From Plantago ovata (Eukaryota > Streptophyta > Magnoliopsida > Lamiales > Plantaginaceae): DNA of 64,000 nt. The first letter of the stretch is position 1; every line of letters starts with the position of its first letter. The notes under the pieces are model-generated. The model was given only the letters and a program-made list of their open reading frames with translations, had not been told where the DNA came from and did no database searches. Below, piece by piece: positions 21,929 to 35,400 of the stretch. The translations under genes and the position numbers were made by a program. Location: positions 25,621,566 through 25,685,565 of the forward strand of contig CM051458.1 in NCBI GenBank assembly GCA_028274465.1, in the 5' to 3' direction.

Positions 21929-24900
21929 CCTAAAGCAATAGAAAGTGAATGAATGAAATCAATAGACAACTAATCTAGTTTTGTAATGTAGGTAATGGAA
22001 AGGTTAGTTTTCACTACAGTACTTTTAGTTAGTTCTCTCCTGTTGTTGAGGAAATGGATATCATAATGGAACACTCTAAATAGCAAATCTAACTAATCTA
22101 GTAACCTATTTTTGTTCTATACATCAACTCATTCTTACATGGCTTGTATCTTCATGTACATAAAGCAATAGAAAGTAGATGAATGAATCATCTAGTTAGT
22201 AAGCACAATAGATAGGTTAGTTTTAATGGACTCTTTAAGTTGCTCATTAAGGAAGAAAGGGAACTTCTTATTTGATTGTGTATATAACTCTAGTACTTGT
22301 AATTAGTTCTCTCCTATGTTTGCAGAAAGGGATATCATAACGGAACACTCTATATAGAAATCTAACTAATCTAGTGATATAGTTGTTCTTCTAGATAAAG
22401 GGAAGACATACAACTCATTCTTTACATGGGATCGTATCTTCATCTACCTAAAGCAATAGAAAGTGAATGAATGAATCAATAGACAACTAATCTAGTTTGT
22501 AAGGGTAATGGAAAGGTTAGTTTCAACTACAGTACTTGTAGTTAGTTCTCTCCTATGTTTGAGGAAAGGGATATCACAATGGAACACTCTAAATAGCAAT
22601 ATAACTAATCTAGTGATATAGTTGTTCTTCTAGATAAAGGGAAGACATACAACTCATTGTTTACATGGGATCGTATCTTCATCTACCTAAAGCAATAGAA
22701 AGTGAATGAATGAATCAATAGACAACTAATCTAGTTTGTAATGGTAATGGAAAGGTTAGTTTCAACTACAATACTTTTAGTTAGTTCTCTCCAATGTTTG
22801 AGGAAATGGATATCATAATGGAACACTCTAAATAGCAATCTAACTAATCTAGTAACCTAGTTGTTGTTCTATACATACAACTCATTCTTTACATGGCATT
22901 GTATCTTTCATGTACATAAAGCAATAGAAAGTAGATGAATGAATCATCTAGTTAGTAAGCACAATAGATAGGTTAGTTTTAATGGACTCTTTAAGTTGCT
23001 CATTAAGGAAGAAAGGGAACTTCTTATTTGATTGTGTATATAACTCTAGTACTTGTAATTAGTTCTCTCCTATGTTTGCAGAAAGGGATATCATAACGGA
23101 ACACTCTATATAGAAATCTAACTAATCAAGTGATATAGTTGTTGTTCTAGATAAAGAGAAGATATACAACTCATTCTTTACATGGGATTGTATATTTCAT
23201 GTACCTAAATCAATAGAAAGTGAATGAATGAATCAATAGACAACTAATCTAGTTTGTAAGGGTAATGGAAAGGTTAGTTTCAGCTATAATACTTGTAGTT
23301 AGTTCTCTCCTATGTTTGAGGAAAGGGATATCATAATGGAACACTCTAAATAGCAATCTAACTAATCTAGTGATCTAGTTGTTGTTCTAGTATAAAGGAA
23401 AGACATATAACTCATTCTTTACATGGGATTGTATCTTTCATCTACCTAAAGCAATTGAAAGTGAATGAATGAATCAATAGAAATCTAATCTAGTTTGTAA
23501 GTGTAATGGAAAGGTTAGTTTCATCTATAGTACTTGTAGTTAGTTCTCTCCTATGTTTGAGGAAAGGGATATCATAATGGAACACTCTAAATAGCAATAT
23601 AACTAATCTAGTGATATAGTTGTTCTTCTAGATAAAGGGAAGACATACAACTCATTCTTTACATGGGATCGTATCTTCATCTACCTAAAGCAATAGAAAG
23701 TGAATGAATGAATCAATAGACAACTAATCTAGTTTGTAAGGGTAATGGAAAGGTTAGTTTCAACTACAGTACTTGTAGTTAGTTCTCTCCTATGTTTGAG
23801 GAAATGGATATCATAATGGAACACTCTAAATAGCAATCTAACTAATCTAGTGATCTAGTTGTTGTTCTAGATAAAGGGATGACATACAACTCATTCTTTA
23901 CATGGGATCGTATCTTCATCTACCTAAAGCAATAGAAAGTGAATGAATGAATCAATAGACAACTAATCTAGTTTGTAAGGGTAATGGAAAGGTTAGTTTC
24001 AGCTATAGTACTTGTAATTAGTTCTCTCCTATGTTTGCAGAAAGGGATATCATAACGGAACACTCTATATAGAAATCTAACTAATCAAGTGATCTAGTTG
24101 TTGTTCTAGATAAAGAGAAGATATACAACTCATTCTTTACATGGGATTGTATCTTTCATCTACCTAAATCAATAGAAAGTGAATGAATGAATCAATAGAC
24201 AACTAATCTAGTTTGTAAGGGTAATGGAAAGGTTAGTTTCAGCTATAATACTTGTAGTTAGTTCTCTCCTATGTTTGAGAAAGGGATATCATAATGGAAC
24301 ACTCTAAATAGCAATCTAACTAATCTAGTGATCTAGTTGTTGTTCTAGATAAAGGAAAGACATATAACTCATTCTTTACATGGGATTGTATCTTTCATCT
24401 ACCTAAAGCAATTGAAAGTGAATGAATGAATCAATAGAAATCTAATCTAGTTTGTAAGTGTAATGGAAAGGTTAGTTTCATCTATAGTACTTGTAGTTAG
24501 TTCTCTCCTATGTTTGAGGAAAGGGATATCATAATGGAACACTCTAAATAGCAATATAACTAATCTAGTGATATAGTTGTTCTTCTAGATAAAGGGAAGA
24601 CATACAACTCATTCTTTACATGGGATCGTATCTTCATCTACCTAAAGCAATAGAAAGTGAATGAATGAATCAATAGACAACTAATCTAGTTTGTAAGGGT
24701 AATGGAAAGGTTAGTTTCAACTACAGTACTTGTAGTTAGTTCTCTCCTATGTTTGAGGAAAGGGATATCACAATGGAACACTCTAAATAGCAATATAACT
24801 AATCTAGTGATATAGTTGTTCTTCTAGATAAAGGGAAGACATACAACTCATTGTTTACATGGGATCGTATCTTCATCTACCTAAAGCAATAGAAAGTGAA

Positions 24901-27900
24901 TGAATGAATCAATAGACAACTAATCTAGTTTGTAATGGTAATGGAAAGGTTAGTTTCAACTACAGTACTTTTAGTTAGTTCTCTCCAATGTTTGAGGAAA
25001 TGGATATCATAATGGAACACTCTAAATAGCAATCTAACTAATCTAGTAACCTAGTTGTTGTTCTATACATACAACTCATTCTTTACATGGCATTGTATCT
25101 TTCATGTACATAAAGCAATAGAAAGTAGATGAATGAATCATCTAGTTAGTAAGCACAATAGATAGGTTAGTTTTAATGGACTCTTTAAGTTGCTCATTAA
25201 GGAAGAAAGGGAACTTCTTATTTGATTGTGTATATAACTCTAGTACTTGTAATTAGTTCTCTCCTATGTTTGCAGAAAGGGATATCATAACGGAACACTC
25301 TATATAGAAATCTAACTAATCAAGTGATCTAGTTGTTGTTCTAGATAAAGAGAAGATATACAACTCATTCTTTACATGGGATTGTATCTTTCATCTACCT
25401 AAATCAATAGAAAGTGAATGAATGAATCAATAGACAACTAATCTAGTTTGTAAGGGTAATGGAAAGGTTAGTTTCAGCTATAATACTTGTAGTTAGTTCT
25501 CTCCTATGTTTGAGGAAAGGGATATCATAATGGAACACTCTAAATAGCAATCTAACTAATCTAGTGATCTAGTTGTTGTTCTAGATAAAGGAAAGACATA
25601 TAACTCATTCTTTACATGGGATTGTATCTTTCATCTACCTAAAGCAATTGAAAGTGAATGAATGAATCAATAGAAATCTAATCTAGTTTGTAAGTGTAAT
25701 GGAAAGGTTAGTTTCATCTATAGTACTTGTAGTTAGTTCTCTCCTATGTTTGAGGAAAGGGATATCATAATGGAACACTCTAAATAGCAATATAACTAAT
25801 CTAGTGATATAGTTGTTCTTCTAGATAAAGGGAAGACATACAACTCATTCTTTACATGGGATCGTATCTTCATCTACCTAAAGCAATAGAAAGTGAATGA
25901 ATGAATCAATAGACAACTAATCTAGTTTGTAAGGGTAATGGAAAGGTTAGTTTCAACTACAGTACTTGTAGTTAGTTCTCTCCTATGTTTGAGGAAATGG
26001 ATATCATAATGGAACACTCTAAATAGCAATCTAACTAATCTAGTGATCTAGTTGTTGTTCTAGATAAAGGGATGACATACAACTCATTCTTTACATGGGA
26101 TCGTATCTTCATCTACCTAAAGCAATAGAAAGTGAATGAATGAATCAATAGACAACTAATCTAGTTTGTAAGGGTAATGGAAAGGTTAGTTTCAGCTATA
26201 GTACTTGTAATTAGTTCTCTCCTATGTTTGCAGAAAGGGATATCATAACGGAACACTCTATATAGAAATCTAACTAATCAAGTGATCTAGTTGTTGTTCT
26301 AGATAAAGAGAAGATATACAACTCATTCTTTACATGGGATTGTATCTTTCATCTACCTAAATCAATAGAAAGTGAATGAATGAATCAATAGACAACTAAT
26401 CTAGTTTGTAAGGGTAATGGAAAGGTTAGTTTCAGCTATAATACTTGTAGTTAGTTCTCTCCTATGTTTGAGGAAAGGGATATCATAATGGAACACTCTA
26501 AATAAGCAATCTAACTAATCTAGTGATCTAGTTGTTGTTCTAGATAAAGGAAAGACATATAACTCATTCTTTACATGGGATTGTATCTTTCATCTACCTA
26601 AAGCAATTGAAAGTGAATGAATGAATCAATAGAAATCTAATCTAGTTTGTAAGTGTAATGGAAAGGTTAGTTTCATCTATAGTACTTGTAGTTAGTTCTC
26701 TCCTATGTTTGAGGAAAGGGATATCATAATGGAACACTCTAAATAGCAATATAACTAATCTAGTGATATAGTTGTTCTTCTAGATAAAGGGAAGACATAC
26801 AACTCATTCTTTACATGGGATCGTATCTTCATCTACCTAAAGCAATAGAAAGTGAATGAATGAATCAATAGACAACTAATCTAGTTTGTAAGGGTAATGG
26901 AAAGGTTAGTTTCAACTACAGTACTTGTAGTTAGTTCTCTCCTATGTTTGAGGAAATGGATATCATAATGGAACACTCTAAATAGCAATCTAACTAATCT
27001 AGTGATCTAGTTGTTGTTCTAGATAAAGGGATGACATACAACTCATTCTTTACATGGGATCGTATCTTCATCTACCTAAAGCAATAGAAAGTGAATGAAT
27101 GAATCAATAGACAACTAATCTAGTTTGTAAGGGTAATGGAAAGGTTAGTTTCAGCTATAGTACTTGTAATTAGTTCTCTCCTATGTTTGCAGAAAGGGAT
27201 ATCATAACGGAACACTCTATATAGAAATCTAACTAATCAAGTGATCTAGTTGTTGTTCTAGATAAAGAGAAGATATACAACTCATTCTTTACATGGGATT
27301 GTATCTTTCATCTACCTAAATCAATAGAAAGTGAATGAATGAATCAATAGACAACTAATCTAGTTTGTAAGGGTAATGGAAAGGTTAGTTTCAGCTATAA
27401 TACTTGTAGTTAGTTCTCTCCTATGTTTGAGGAAAGGGATATCATAATGGAACACTCTAAATAAGCAATCTAACTAATCTAGTGATCTAGTTGTTGTTCT
27501 AGATAAAGGAAAGACATATAACTCATTCTTTACATGGGATTGTATCTTTCATCTACCTAAAGCAATTGAAAGTGATGAATGAATCAATAGAAATCTAATC
27601 TAGTTTGTAAGTGTAATGGAAAGGTTAGTTTCATCTATAGTACTTGTAGTTAGTTCTCTCCTATGTTTGAGGAAAGGGATATCATAATGGAACACTCTAA
27701 ATAGCAATATAACTAATCTAGTGATATAGTTGTTCTTCTAGATAAAGGGAAGACATACAACTCATTCTTTACATGGGATCGTATCTTCATCTACCTAAAG
27801 CAATAGAAAGTGAATGAATGAATCAATAGACAACTAATCTAGTTTGTAAGGGTAATGGAAAGGTTAGTTTCAACTACAGTACTTGTAGTTAGTTCTCTCC

Positions 27901-29831
27901 TATGTTTGAGGAAATGGATATCATAATGGAACACTCTAAATAGCAATCTAACTAATCTAGTGATCTAGTTGTTGTTCTAGATAAAGGGAAGACATACAAC
28001 TCATTCTTTACATGGGATTGTATCTTTCATCTACCTAAAGCAATAGAAAGTGAATGAATGAATCAATAGACAACTAATCTAGTTTGTAAGGTAATGGAAA
28101 GGTTAATTTCAACTACAGTACTTGTAGTTAGTTCTCTCCTATGTTTGAGGAAATGGATATCATAATGGAACACTCTAAATAGCAATCTAACTAATCTAGT
28201 GATCTAGTTGTTTTTCTATACATACAACTCATTCTTTATATGGCATTGTATCTTTCATCTACATAAAGCAATCGAAAGTGGATGAATGAATCATCTAGTT
28301 AGTAAGCACAATAGATAGGTTAGTATTAATGGACTGTTTAACTTGCTCATTAAGGAAGCAAGGGAACTTCTTATTTGATTGTGTATATAACTCTAGTACT
28401 TGTAGTTAGTTCTCTCCTATGTTTGCGGAAAGGGATATCATAACGGAACACTCTATATAGCAATCTAACTAATCAAGTGATCTAGTTGTTGTTCTAGATA
28501 AAGGGAAGACATACAACTCATTCTTTAGATGGGATTGTATCTTTCATCTACCTAAAGCAATAGAAAGTGAATGAATGAATCAATAGACAACTAATCTAGT
28601 TTGTAAGGGTAATGCAAAGGTTAGTTTCAGCTATAGTACTTGTAGTTAGTTCTCTCCTATGTTTGAGGAAAGGGATATCATAATGGAACACTCTAAATAG
28701 CAATCTAATTAATCTAGTGATCTAGTTGTTGTTCTAGATAAAGGGAAGACATATAACTCGTTCTTTACATGGGATTGTATCTTTCATCTACCTAAACAAT
28801 AGAAAGTGAATGAATGAATCAATAGAAAACTAATCAAGTTTGTAAGGGTAATGGAAAGGTTAGTTTCAACTACAGTACTTGTAGTTAGTTCTCTCCTATG
28901 TTTGAGGAAATGGATATCATAATGGAACACTCTAAATAGCAATCTAACTAATCTAGTGACCTAGTTGTTGTTCTATACATACAACTCATTCTTTACATGG
29001 CATTGTATCTTTCATCTACATAAAGCAATAGAAAGTGGATGAATGAATCATCTAGTTAGTAAGCACAATAGATAGGTTAGTTTTAATGGACTCTTTAAGT
29101 TGCTCATTAAGGAAGAAAGGGAACTTCTTATTTGATTGTGTATATACTCTAGTACTTGTAATTAGTTCTCTCCTATGTTTGCAGAAATGGATATCATAAC
29201 GGAACACTCTATATAGCAATCTAACTAATCAAGTGATCTAGTTGTTGATCTAGATAAAGGGAAGACATACAACTCATTCTTTACATGGGATTGTATCTTT
29301 CATCTACCTAAATCAATAGAAAGTGAATGAATGAATCAATAGACAACTAATCTAGTTTGTAAGGGTAATGGAAACGTTAGTTTCAGCTATAGTACTTGTA
29401 GTTAGTTCTCTCCTATGTTTGAGGAAAGGGATATCATAATGGAACACTCTAAATAGCAATCTAACTAATCTAGTGATCTAGTTGTTGTTCTAGGTAAAGG
29501 GAAGACATATAACTCATTCTTTACATGGGATTGTATCTTTCATCTACCTAAAGCAATAGAAAGTGAATGAATGAATCAATAGAAAACTAATCTAGTTTGT
29601 AAGTGTAATGGAAAGGTTAGTTTCATCTATAGTACTTGTAGTTAGTTCTCTCCTATGTTTGAGGAAAGGGATATCACAATGGAACACTCTAAATAGCAAT
29701 ATAACTAATCTAGTGATATAGTTGTTCTTCTAGATAAAGGGAAGACATACAACTCATTCTTTACATGGGATCGTATCTTCATCTACCTAAAGCAATAGAA
29801 AGTGAATGAATGAATCAATAGACAACTAATC
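21929..29831 (-). repeat. 239-240 bp satellite array B (reverse), about 33 monomers
   Basis: Same satellite on the opposite strand. V monomers (reference text ctatacatac) lie near 22113, 22868, 25059, 28216 and 28972. A second marker, ttgcagaaaggg, lies near 22322, 23078, 24031, 25272, 26230 and 27188, with the last spacings 958 bp, i.e. a four-monomer unit. Markers at 23078 and 25272 also show a block of about 2.19 kb repeated. The first few hundred bases after the gap are indel-rich. The array ends where the chromovirus LTR begins. Confidence 0.96.
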
Positions 29832-32395
29832 TGTAACGGTACCGGTTTTGAAAACAAAATCTTTTCTTGAAAAAGGAAATTCGAAAATACTTCAATAACA
29901 ACGGTCGGCAATAAATGCCCAAAATAAACTTTGACGCTAACAATAACAAACAATATTCAATGACAACTCAAGTTCGAAAAGACAACGAATGAAGACAAAT
30001 AAAGTGTTCTTCTTATTTTGAAAAGAAACCCGTGACACCCCAGACCCTTTTCTCAGCCGCTGGCTTCCTAGTCACGCACATCCTCAGCAGCATCTGGAAG
30101 GAAGGAATTTTGGAAAAACAAAAGAGTGTGAGATAAAGGATCTCAGTGAGGTTCTAAGTTAAACAGAAAGTAAAACAGTTTAAAAACAAAATCCTTTTCA
30201 GAAAAACGAGCAAACAGAACAAAGCACATATAACAGATTAACAGAACAGAAACGTTGTAGACCGTTGGTGCAGCCCGCCTTATTGCTCCTACTCCCAGAA
30301 TGCCCTTATAACTCCCTCCAGAGGATGCATAACTCCGGACAGAAACAGAAACCCCCGTGTACTTTGGGGAAACAGATCCTACGACCCTAATAGACCTCAG
30401 CGACTTCTGCCTCGCGCCTAAAAGGGAATAGACTAGGCCACGATCAAGCAAACCCGATAGTCCTCTACTACCCAAGCCTACCTAACCATAACCTAATCGA
30501 CCGGTCACACAGAAACAGAACAGATACAGAACAACAGATACAAATTAATTAACACCGAGAGGTGTTCCTGCAGAAAGGTCAGTACAGAACAGAGTAGCAA
30601 TAAACAGAAATCCAAAAGTCATACTTAGGACTTATACTTTTACGCGGAAGCATACAATATACAGTATACAGTAATAGGTACAAACAGTCACGTAGCCTTC
30701 CAGTTTTTCGCAAATAATAGGTTTAGGGGTGAACACTCACCTTAGCTTGCGAGCAAACGACCTTCAACAAGAAATGAGCTTACGGGTTTACGGACAACGG
30801 AGAACCTAACCAGAAAGTACTAACACAATTTAGAAGTCGAACGGACGGAAGGAAAAAGGTTGAAAAAGAAATGGTAAAGTCGGGGTTCGAACTCGGGACC
30901 TCTAAGTTAGTCAAGCAAGGACCTAACCAACTAGGCTAGCAAGTCAAGTCATACTAATTTACAAAACAGAAACTAAGTTTAAAACATTTTCAGAAACTCT
31001 TTCGATTTTCAGATTCTGGAAATTACCAAAATACCCTCAGTGGTAAATTGCAAGAAAACCCATTTCGAAAACCGACAGATCAAACAAACCAGAAGTTCCA
31101 ACACTTAACAGTCTTCTCAAAACAACAAGGTTTACGATATAAGCCTACTGTCAGTCAACTACGGTCAAAAGTAAAACTGCAAAAAGGTCCTTTAGGTTTT
31201 AAAGTTTCCCAAATCAGTCCACAAGAATCCAAAACATAACATCAAGGTCCAAAAGTCCTTTCGAGGTCAAACAGGAAATCAAAGTCAACATTCGAGGTCA
31301 AAAGATCACAAGTCCAGCAAACAGTAACTAAACTAACAACCTAAGTCCCGGTTCTCGGTTCGAAATAAATCACAATGTCAGATCGAACAGGGGTAAAATT
31401 GTCCAAGGGTAAAAATGTCCAAATCAGAATACGAGTACGAGTCTAAAACCGAGAGCAGTAGCAAAGAAACGAAATTTACCTTCGAATCGAACTAAAAGGT
31501 TGAACAAATCTGCAATTGAATAAATCGAAACGAAAAAGAGAATTAAACCAGATTCGAATCGAAATCGTAATCAAACTCGAATTCGAAACCGAAAGATCAG
31601 AAGGAATCGAAAGCTCTTACCGATCGAAGCAGAAAAGAACCGGCAAGGTCGGATCGGTTCGCGTCGAGCGAACCGGAGTGGCGTACGGGAACGGAGCGAA
31701 GGCGGAAGGAATCGACGCGGCGGACCGGGGCCGAGACAGAGAAGAACAGAGCAGGGGCGCGGCACGGACGGAACTCGGACGGGACTGAAACGGCGGCGGC
31801 GCGGCACGCGGACCGGCGAGGCGCGGTGCGAAACAAACACGGCGGCGCGCGCGGTCGATTCGAACGGACGAATCGATCGATCGATCGGTAGGCAGCGGCG
31901 ACGGACGGCAGTGGCGCGGCTGAAACGAGACGGAGAACGGCGCGGCGGATCGGAGCAATCAGCGGCGGCGGCGGCGGCAAGTGGTGATGATGCGGTTGAG
32001 GATGATGAAAAACGATGATGATGAATGGATCTGATGAAGATGATGGAGCGTGAGAGAGAGAGAGAGAAAAAGAAATTTTCTTTCTTTGCTAAATGGAAAA
32101 ACGGCTGGGGAAAAGAGTGGGGTGGAGAAGACTCTGACTAGGGTTAGGGTTAACTAGATTGGGCCGGTCAACAGGCCAATTGACTGGGCTCGGAAATGGG
32201 CCAAACGAAAGGCTAGCAGATCGATTACTCCAGCTTGATCCAAACGAAACGAAACGAACTAACTTACGCGGAAATAATTAACTAATTATCGAATAAATAA
32301 TTTACTCTGATAATTAATTAACTAAAATAAATAATTAAATAATAAAATAATAATTAAATAATTAAATAAATAAATAAAAAAAACGGGGTGTTACA
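29832..32395 (-). mobile_element. 3' LTR of the chromovirus (2,564 bp)
   Basis: Bounded by TGTAAC and GTTACA, a 6-bp inverted terminal repeat. It is next to satellite on the left and to the PPT on the right. The part nearest the internal region is very AT-rich (32270-32380), followed by a (GA)n-type run near 32050 and a GC-rich stretch at about 31630-31990, where overlapping open frames arise from composition alone. It contains a tRNA-like Pol III block near 30853-30938. Clear core promoter elements were not assigned. Confidence 0.93.
30853..30938 (-). ncRNA. tRNA-like Pol III block inside the 3' LTR
   Basis: On the minus strand there is an A-box-like TAGCCTAGTTGG (30927-30938), a perfect B-box core GAGTTCGAACC (30884-30895), then T5 runs (30863-30867 and 30853-30857) of the kind that stop Pol III. 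The T-arm text GGTCCCGAGTTCGAACCCCG is tRNA-like with one stem mismatch, but I could not pair an acceptor stem, so this is not a functional tRNA. It may be an old SINE or tRNA fragment captured by the LTR. Transcription is inference only. Confidence 0.55.
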
Positions 32396-32408
32396 CTCTT
32401 CCCCCCTT
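32396..32408 (-). promoter_or_regulatory. Polypurine tract of the chromovirus
   Basis: Minus-strand aaggggggaagag, directly adjacent to the 3' LTR with no spacer, as expected for plus-strand priming. The Gag-Pol stop codon overlaps its upstream edge, so coding sequence runs right up to the tract. Confidence 0.85.
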
Positions 32409-35400
32409 AAAAGAATTTGGTCCCCAAATTCGCACCTGAAAAGTTGAAGAGCTCGGGATACTGCCGGCGCATGTCATCCTCGCTTTCCCAGGTTGCCTCC
32501 TCATACTGATGATTTCTCCACAACACCTTTACTTGCTTGATTTGTCGATTACGGAGCCGTTGTACCTTCTGGTCAAGAATACGAACCGGTTGCTCCATAT
32601 AGGACAAATCCTCCTCAATGGTCACTTCCTCGGGCTGGATCACGTGCGACGGATCCGGATAATACTTCTTTAGTTGAGATACATGGAATACATTATGAAT
32701 TCCAGTAATAGTAGTGGGCAGTTGCAACCGATAAGCTACAATGCCAACTCTCTCAATGATCTCGTATGGACCCACATATCGAGGGTTCAGCTTAGCTCGA
32801 CGACCCATACGAACAATTCCCTTTCTCGGAGATAGCTTGAGAAAGACAAAATCACCCACTTCAAATTCCAAATCTCGTCTGCGGTTATCGGCGTAACTCT
32901 TCTGTCGACTCTGAGCAGTTCTCAAACGGTCACGGATAAGTCTAACCTTTTCCAAGGTTTCTTGTATCATCTCGTTGAGAGACCTCTCTCCAGCTACTGG
33001 TGTAGAAACTCGGTCCTCCAAATCCCAATACAGTGGTGATCTACACTTCCGACCATACAGTGCCTCGAACGGTGCCATACCAATCGATGCTTGATAACTG
33101 TTGTTATAAGCATACTCCACTAATGGCAAATGCTGTGCCCAGCTTCCTTGGTGATCTAGCACACACAATCGCAATAGATCTTCCAAAGTTTGAATGGTCC
33201 TTTCGGATTGACCATCTGTCTGCGGATGTGCTGCGGTACTAAAATTCAACTTAGTACCTAAGACTTCATGTACTTGCTTCCAAAATCTCGAGACGAACTT
33301 TGGATCTCTATCCGAGACAATGCTCACTGGGGTGCCGTGAAGCCTAATTATCTCGTCGCGGTAGACTTCGGCTAACTTCTCGGATGTGTAGGTGGTTTTA
33401 ACGGGTAGAAAATGTGCCGATTTTGTCAATCTATCGACAATAACCCAAACACTATCAAAACCACCCCTAGCTACCGGTAGACCGGTCACAAAGTCCATAG
33501 TGATCATCTCCCATTTCCACTGTGGAATCTCGAGTGGCTGTAGTAAACCTCCCGGTTTCTGGTGCTCAGCCTTCACTTGCTGGCAGACCCAGCAACTTTG
33601 CACAAACTGTGCAACATCTCGTTTCATATAGGTCCACCAGTAAACCTTCTTCAAATCCTCGTACATCTTGTTTCCTCCAAGATGCATCGAATACTTAGAC
33701 TTATGAGCTTCCTCCAAAATTAATCGTCTAAGCTCTTCATCAGAAGGCACACACAATCTTCCTTGAAACCTTAGAGCTCCATTCTCATCAATAGAGAATT
33801 TCACATTTTGAGGCTCAGTAATATGTGCCTTGATATCCTGGAGCTCCTCGTCATGTTCTTGAGTCTCAAGAATCTTTCCTGCCAACTCATATCTCAAAGT
33901 GATATTGGCGAACATACACGACAATCTGGATACTTCGAGATTAGACACGTGTACCCTACGACTTAAGGCATCGGCGACCACATTGGCCTTACCAGGATGG
34001 TATCGAATGGTACAGGTGTAATCGCCCAGAAACTCCATCCATCGTCGTTGTCTCATGTTCAACTCCTTTTGGGTAAACACGTACTTCAAGCTCTTATGAT
34101 CCGTGAGGATAGTGAACTCAGGACCATAAAGATAGTGTCTCCACTTTCCCAACGCAAAGACTATAGCAGCTAGCTCAAGGTCATGGGTTGGGTAATTTCT
34201 TTCATATGGCTTCAGTTTTCTCGAAGCATATGCGATCACCTTTTCTCGTTGCATCAGTACACAACCCAAACCTTCCTTTGAAGCATCGGTGTAGACTATA
34301 AAGTCGTTGGTTCCCTCGGGAAGAGCTAGTATCGGGGCGGTGGTCAGCCTCTTCTTCAGCTCCTCGAAGCTTTCCTGACACTTGTCACTCCATACGAACT
34401 TGGGATTTTTCCCTGTTAAAGAGGACAAGGGTCCAGCTATCTTCGAATAATCCTTCACAAAACGGCGATAGTAACCAGCCAAACCAAGAAAACTTCTCAC
34501 TTCAGTGACAGATTCAGGTCTCTTCCAATTGACTATGGACTCAATCTTCGACGGGTCAACCTCCAAACCTTCTCCAGAAATAATGTGGCCTAAGAAGGCT
34601 ACCTTATCTAGCCAAAATTCACACTTGCTGAATTTGGCATACAATTTGTTGTTCTGAAGAGTTTCCAAGACAATTCGAAGATGTTTCTCATGATCCTCTT
34701 CAGATTTTGAGTAAACGAGAATGTCATCGATGAAAACAACAACAAACTGATCTAGATACGGCTGAAAAACTCGGTGCATCAAATCCATGAACACAGCCGG
34801 GGCATTCGTAAGGCCAAAAGGCATCACTACGAACTCGTAATGCCCATACCTCGAGTTTAGGGCAGTCTTAGGTATGTCTTCTTCCCTTACCCTAACTTGA
34901 TAATAGCCTTGTCGCAAATCAAGCTTTGAGTAAACCTTCGAACCTTCCAATTGATCGAAAAGTTCCTCAATACGGGGCAGGGGGTACTTGTTTTTGACAG
35001 TGACTTGATTCAAGCCTCGATAGTCGATGCACATCCTCATAGTACCATCCTTCTTCTTCACGAACAGAACCGGTGATCCCCAAGGTGACGAACTAGGTCT
35101 CACAAAACCATTATCCACCAGATCTTGCAGTTGAGTCTTCAGCTCCTTGAGCTCAGCAGGTGCCATCCTATACGGTGACTTTGATATTGGTGCAGTGCCA
35201 GGTACCAGATCAATGCTAAACTCCACTTCTCGTTCAGGGGGTACGGAATCCAGCTTCTCAGGGAAAACACCCTTGAACTCCTTAACCACCCTGACTTCCT
35301 CGATTTTTGGCTGATCTTTGGGTTTATTGATCAGATATGCCAAAAAGCAGGTAGCACCCTTCACGTATAGCCTCCTAGCTTCCATGGCAGACAGTAGAAA

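Noticed and set aside
29832-29845. Similarity of the LTR start TGTAACGGTACCGG to satellite TGTAAGGGTAATGG at the insertion site
   Set aside because: 11 of 14 bases match, but the LTR terminus is fixed by its own family; with one junction this is probably coincidence and does not show homology-guided insertion.
30143-30475. 110-aa open frame in the LTR, identical in both LTRs (also 38347-38679)
   Set aside because: Identity follows from LTR identity, not from selection. The protein shows no recognised motif, and its hydrophobic end is the translation of T-rich sequence.
31571-31980. Three overlapping Arg/Ser/Pro-rich frames in the GC-rich part of the LTR
   Set aside because: Overlap in several frames on one strand with biased composition is typical of GC-rich DNA lacking stops, not of genes.
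32139-32152. Telomere-like tagggttagggtta
   Set aside because: Only two units, and not the usual plant TTTAGGG repeat; it is inside the LTR and too short to mean an internal telomere.
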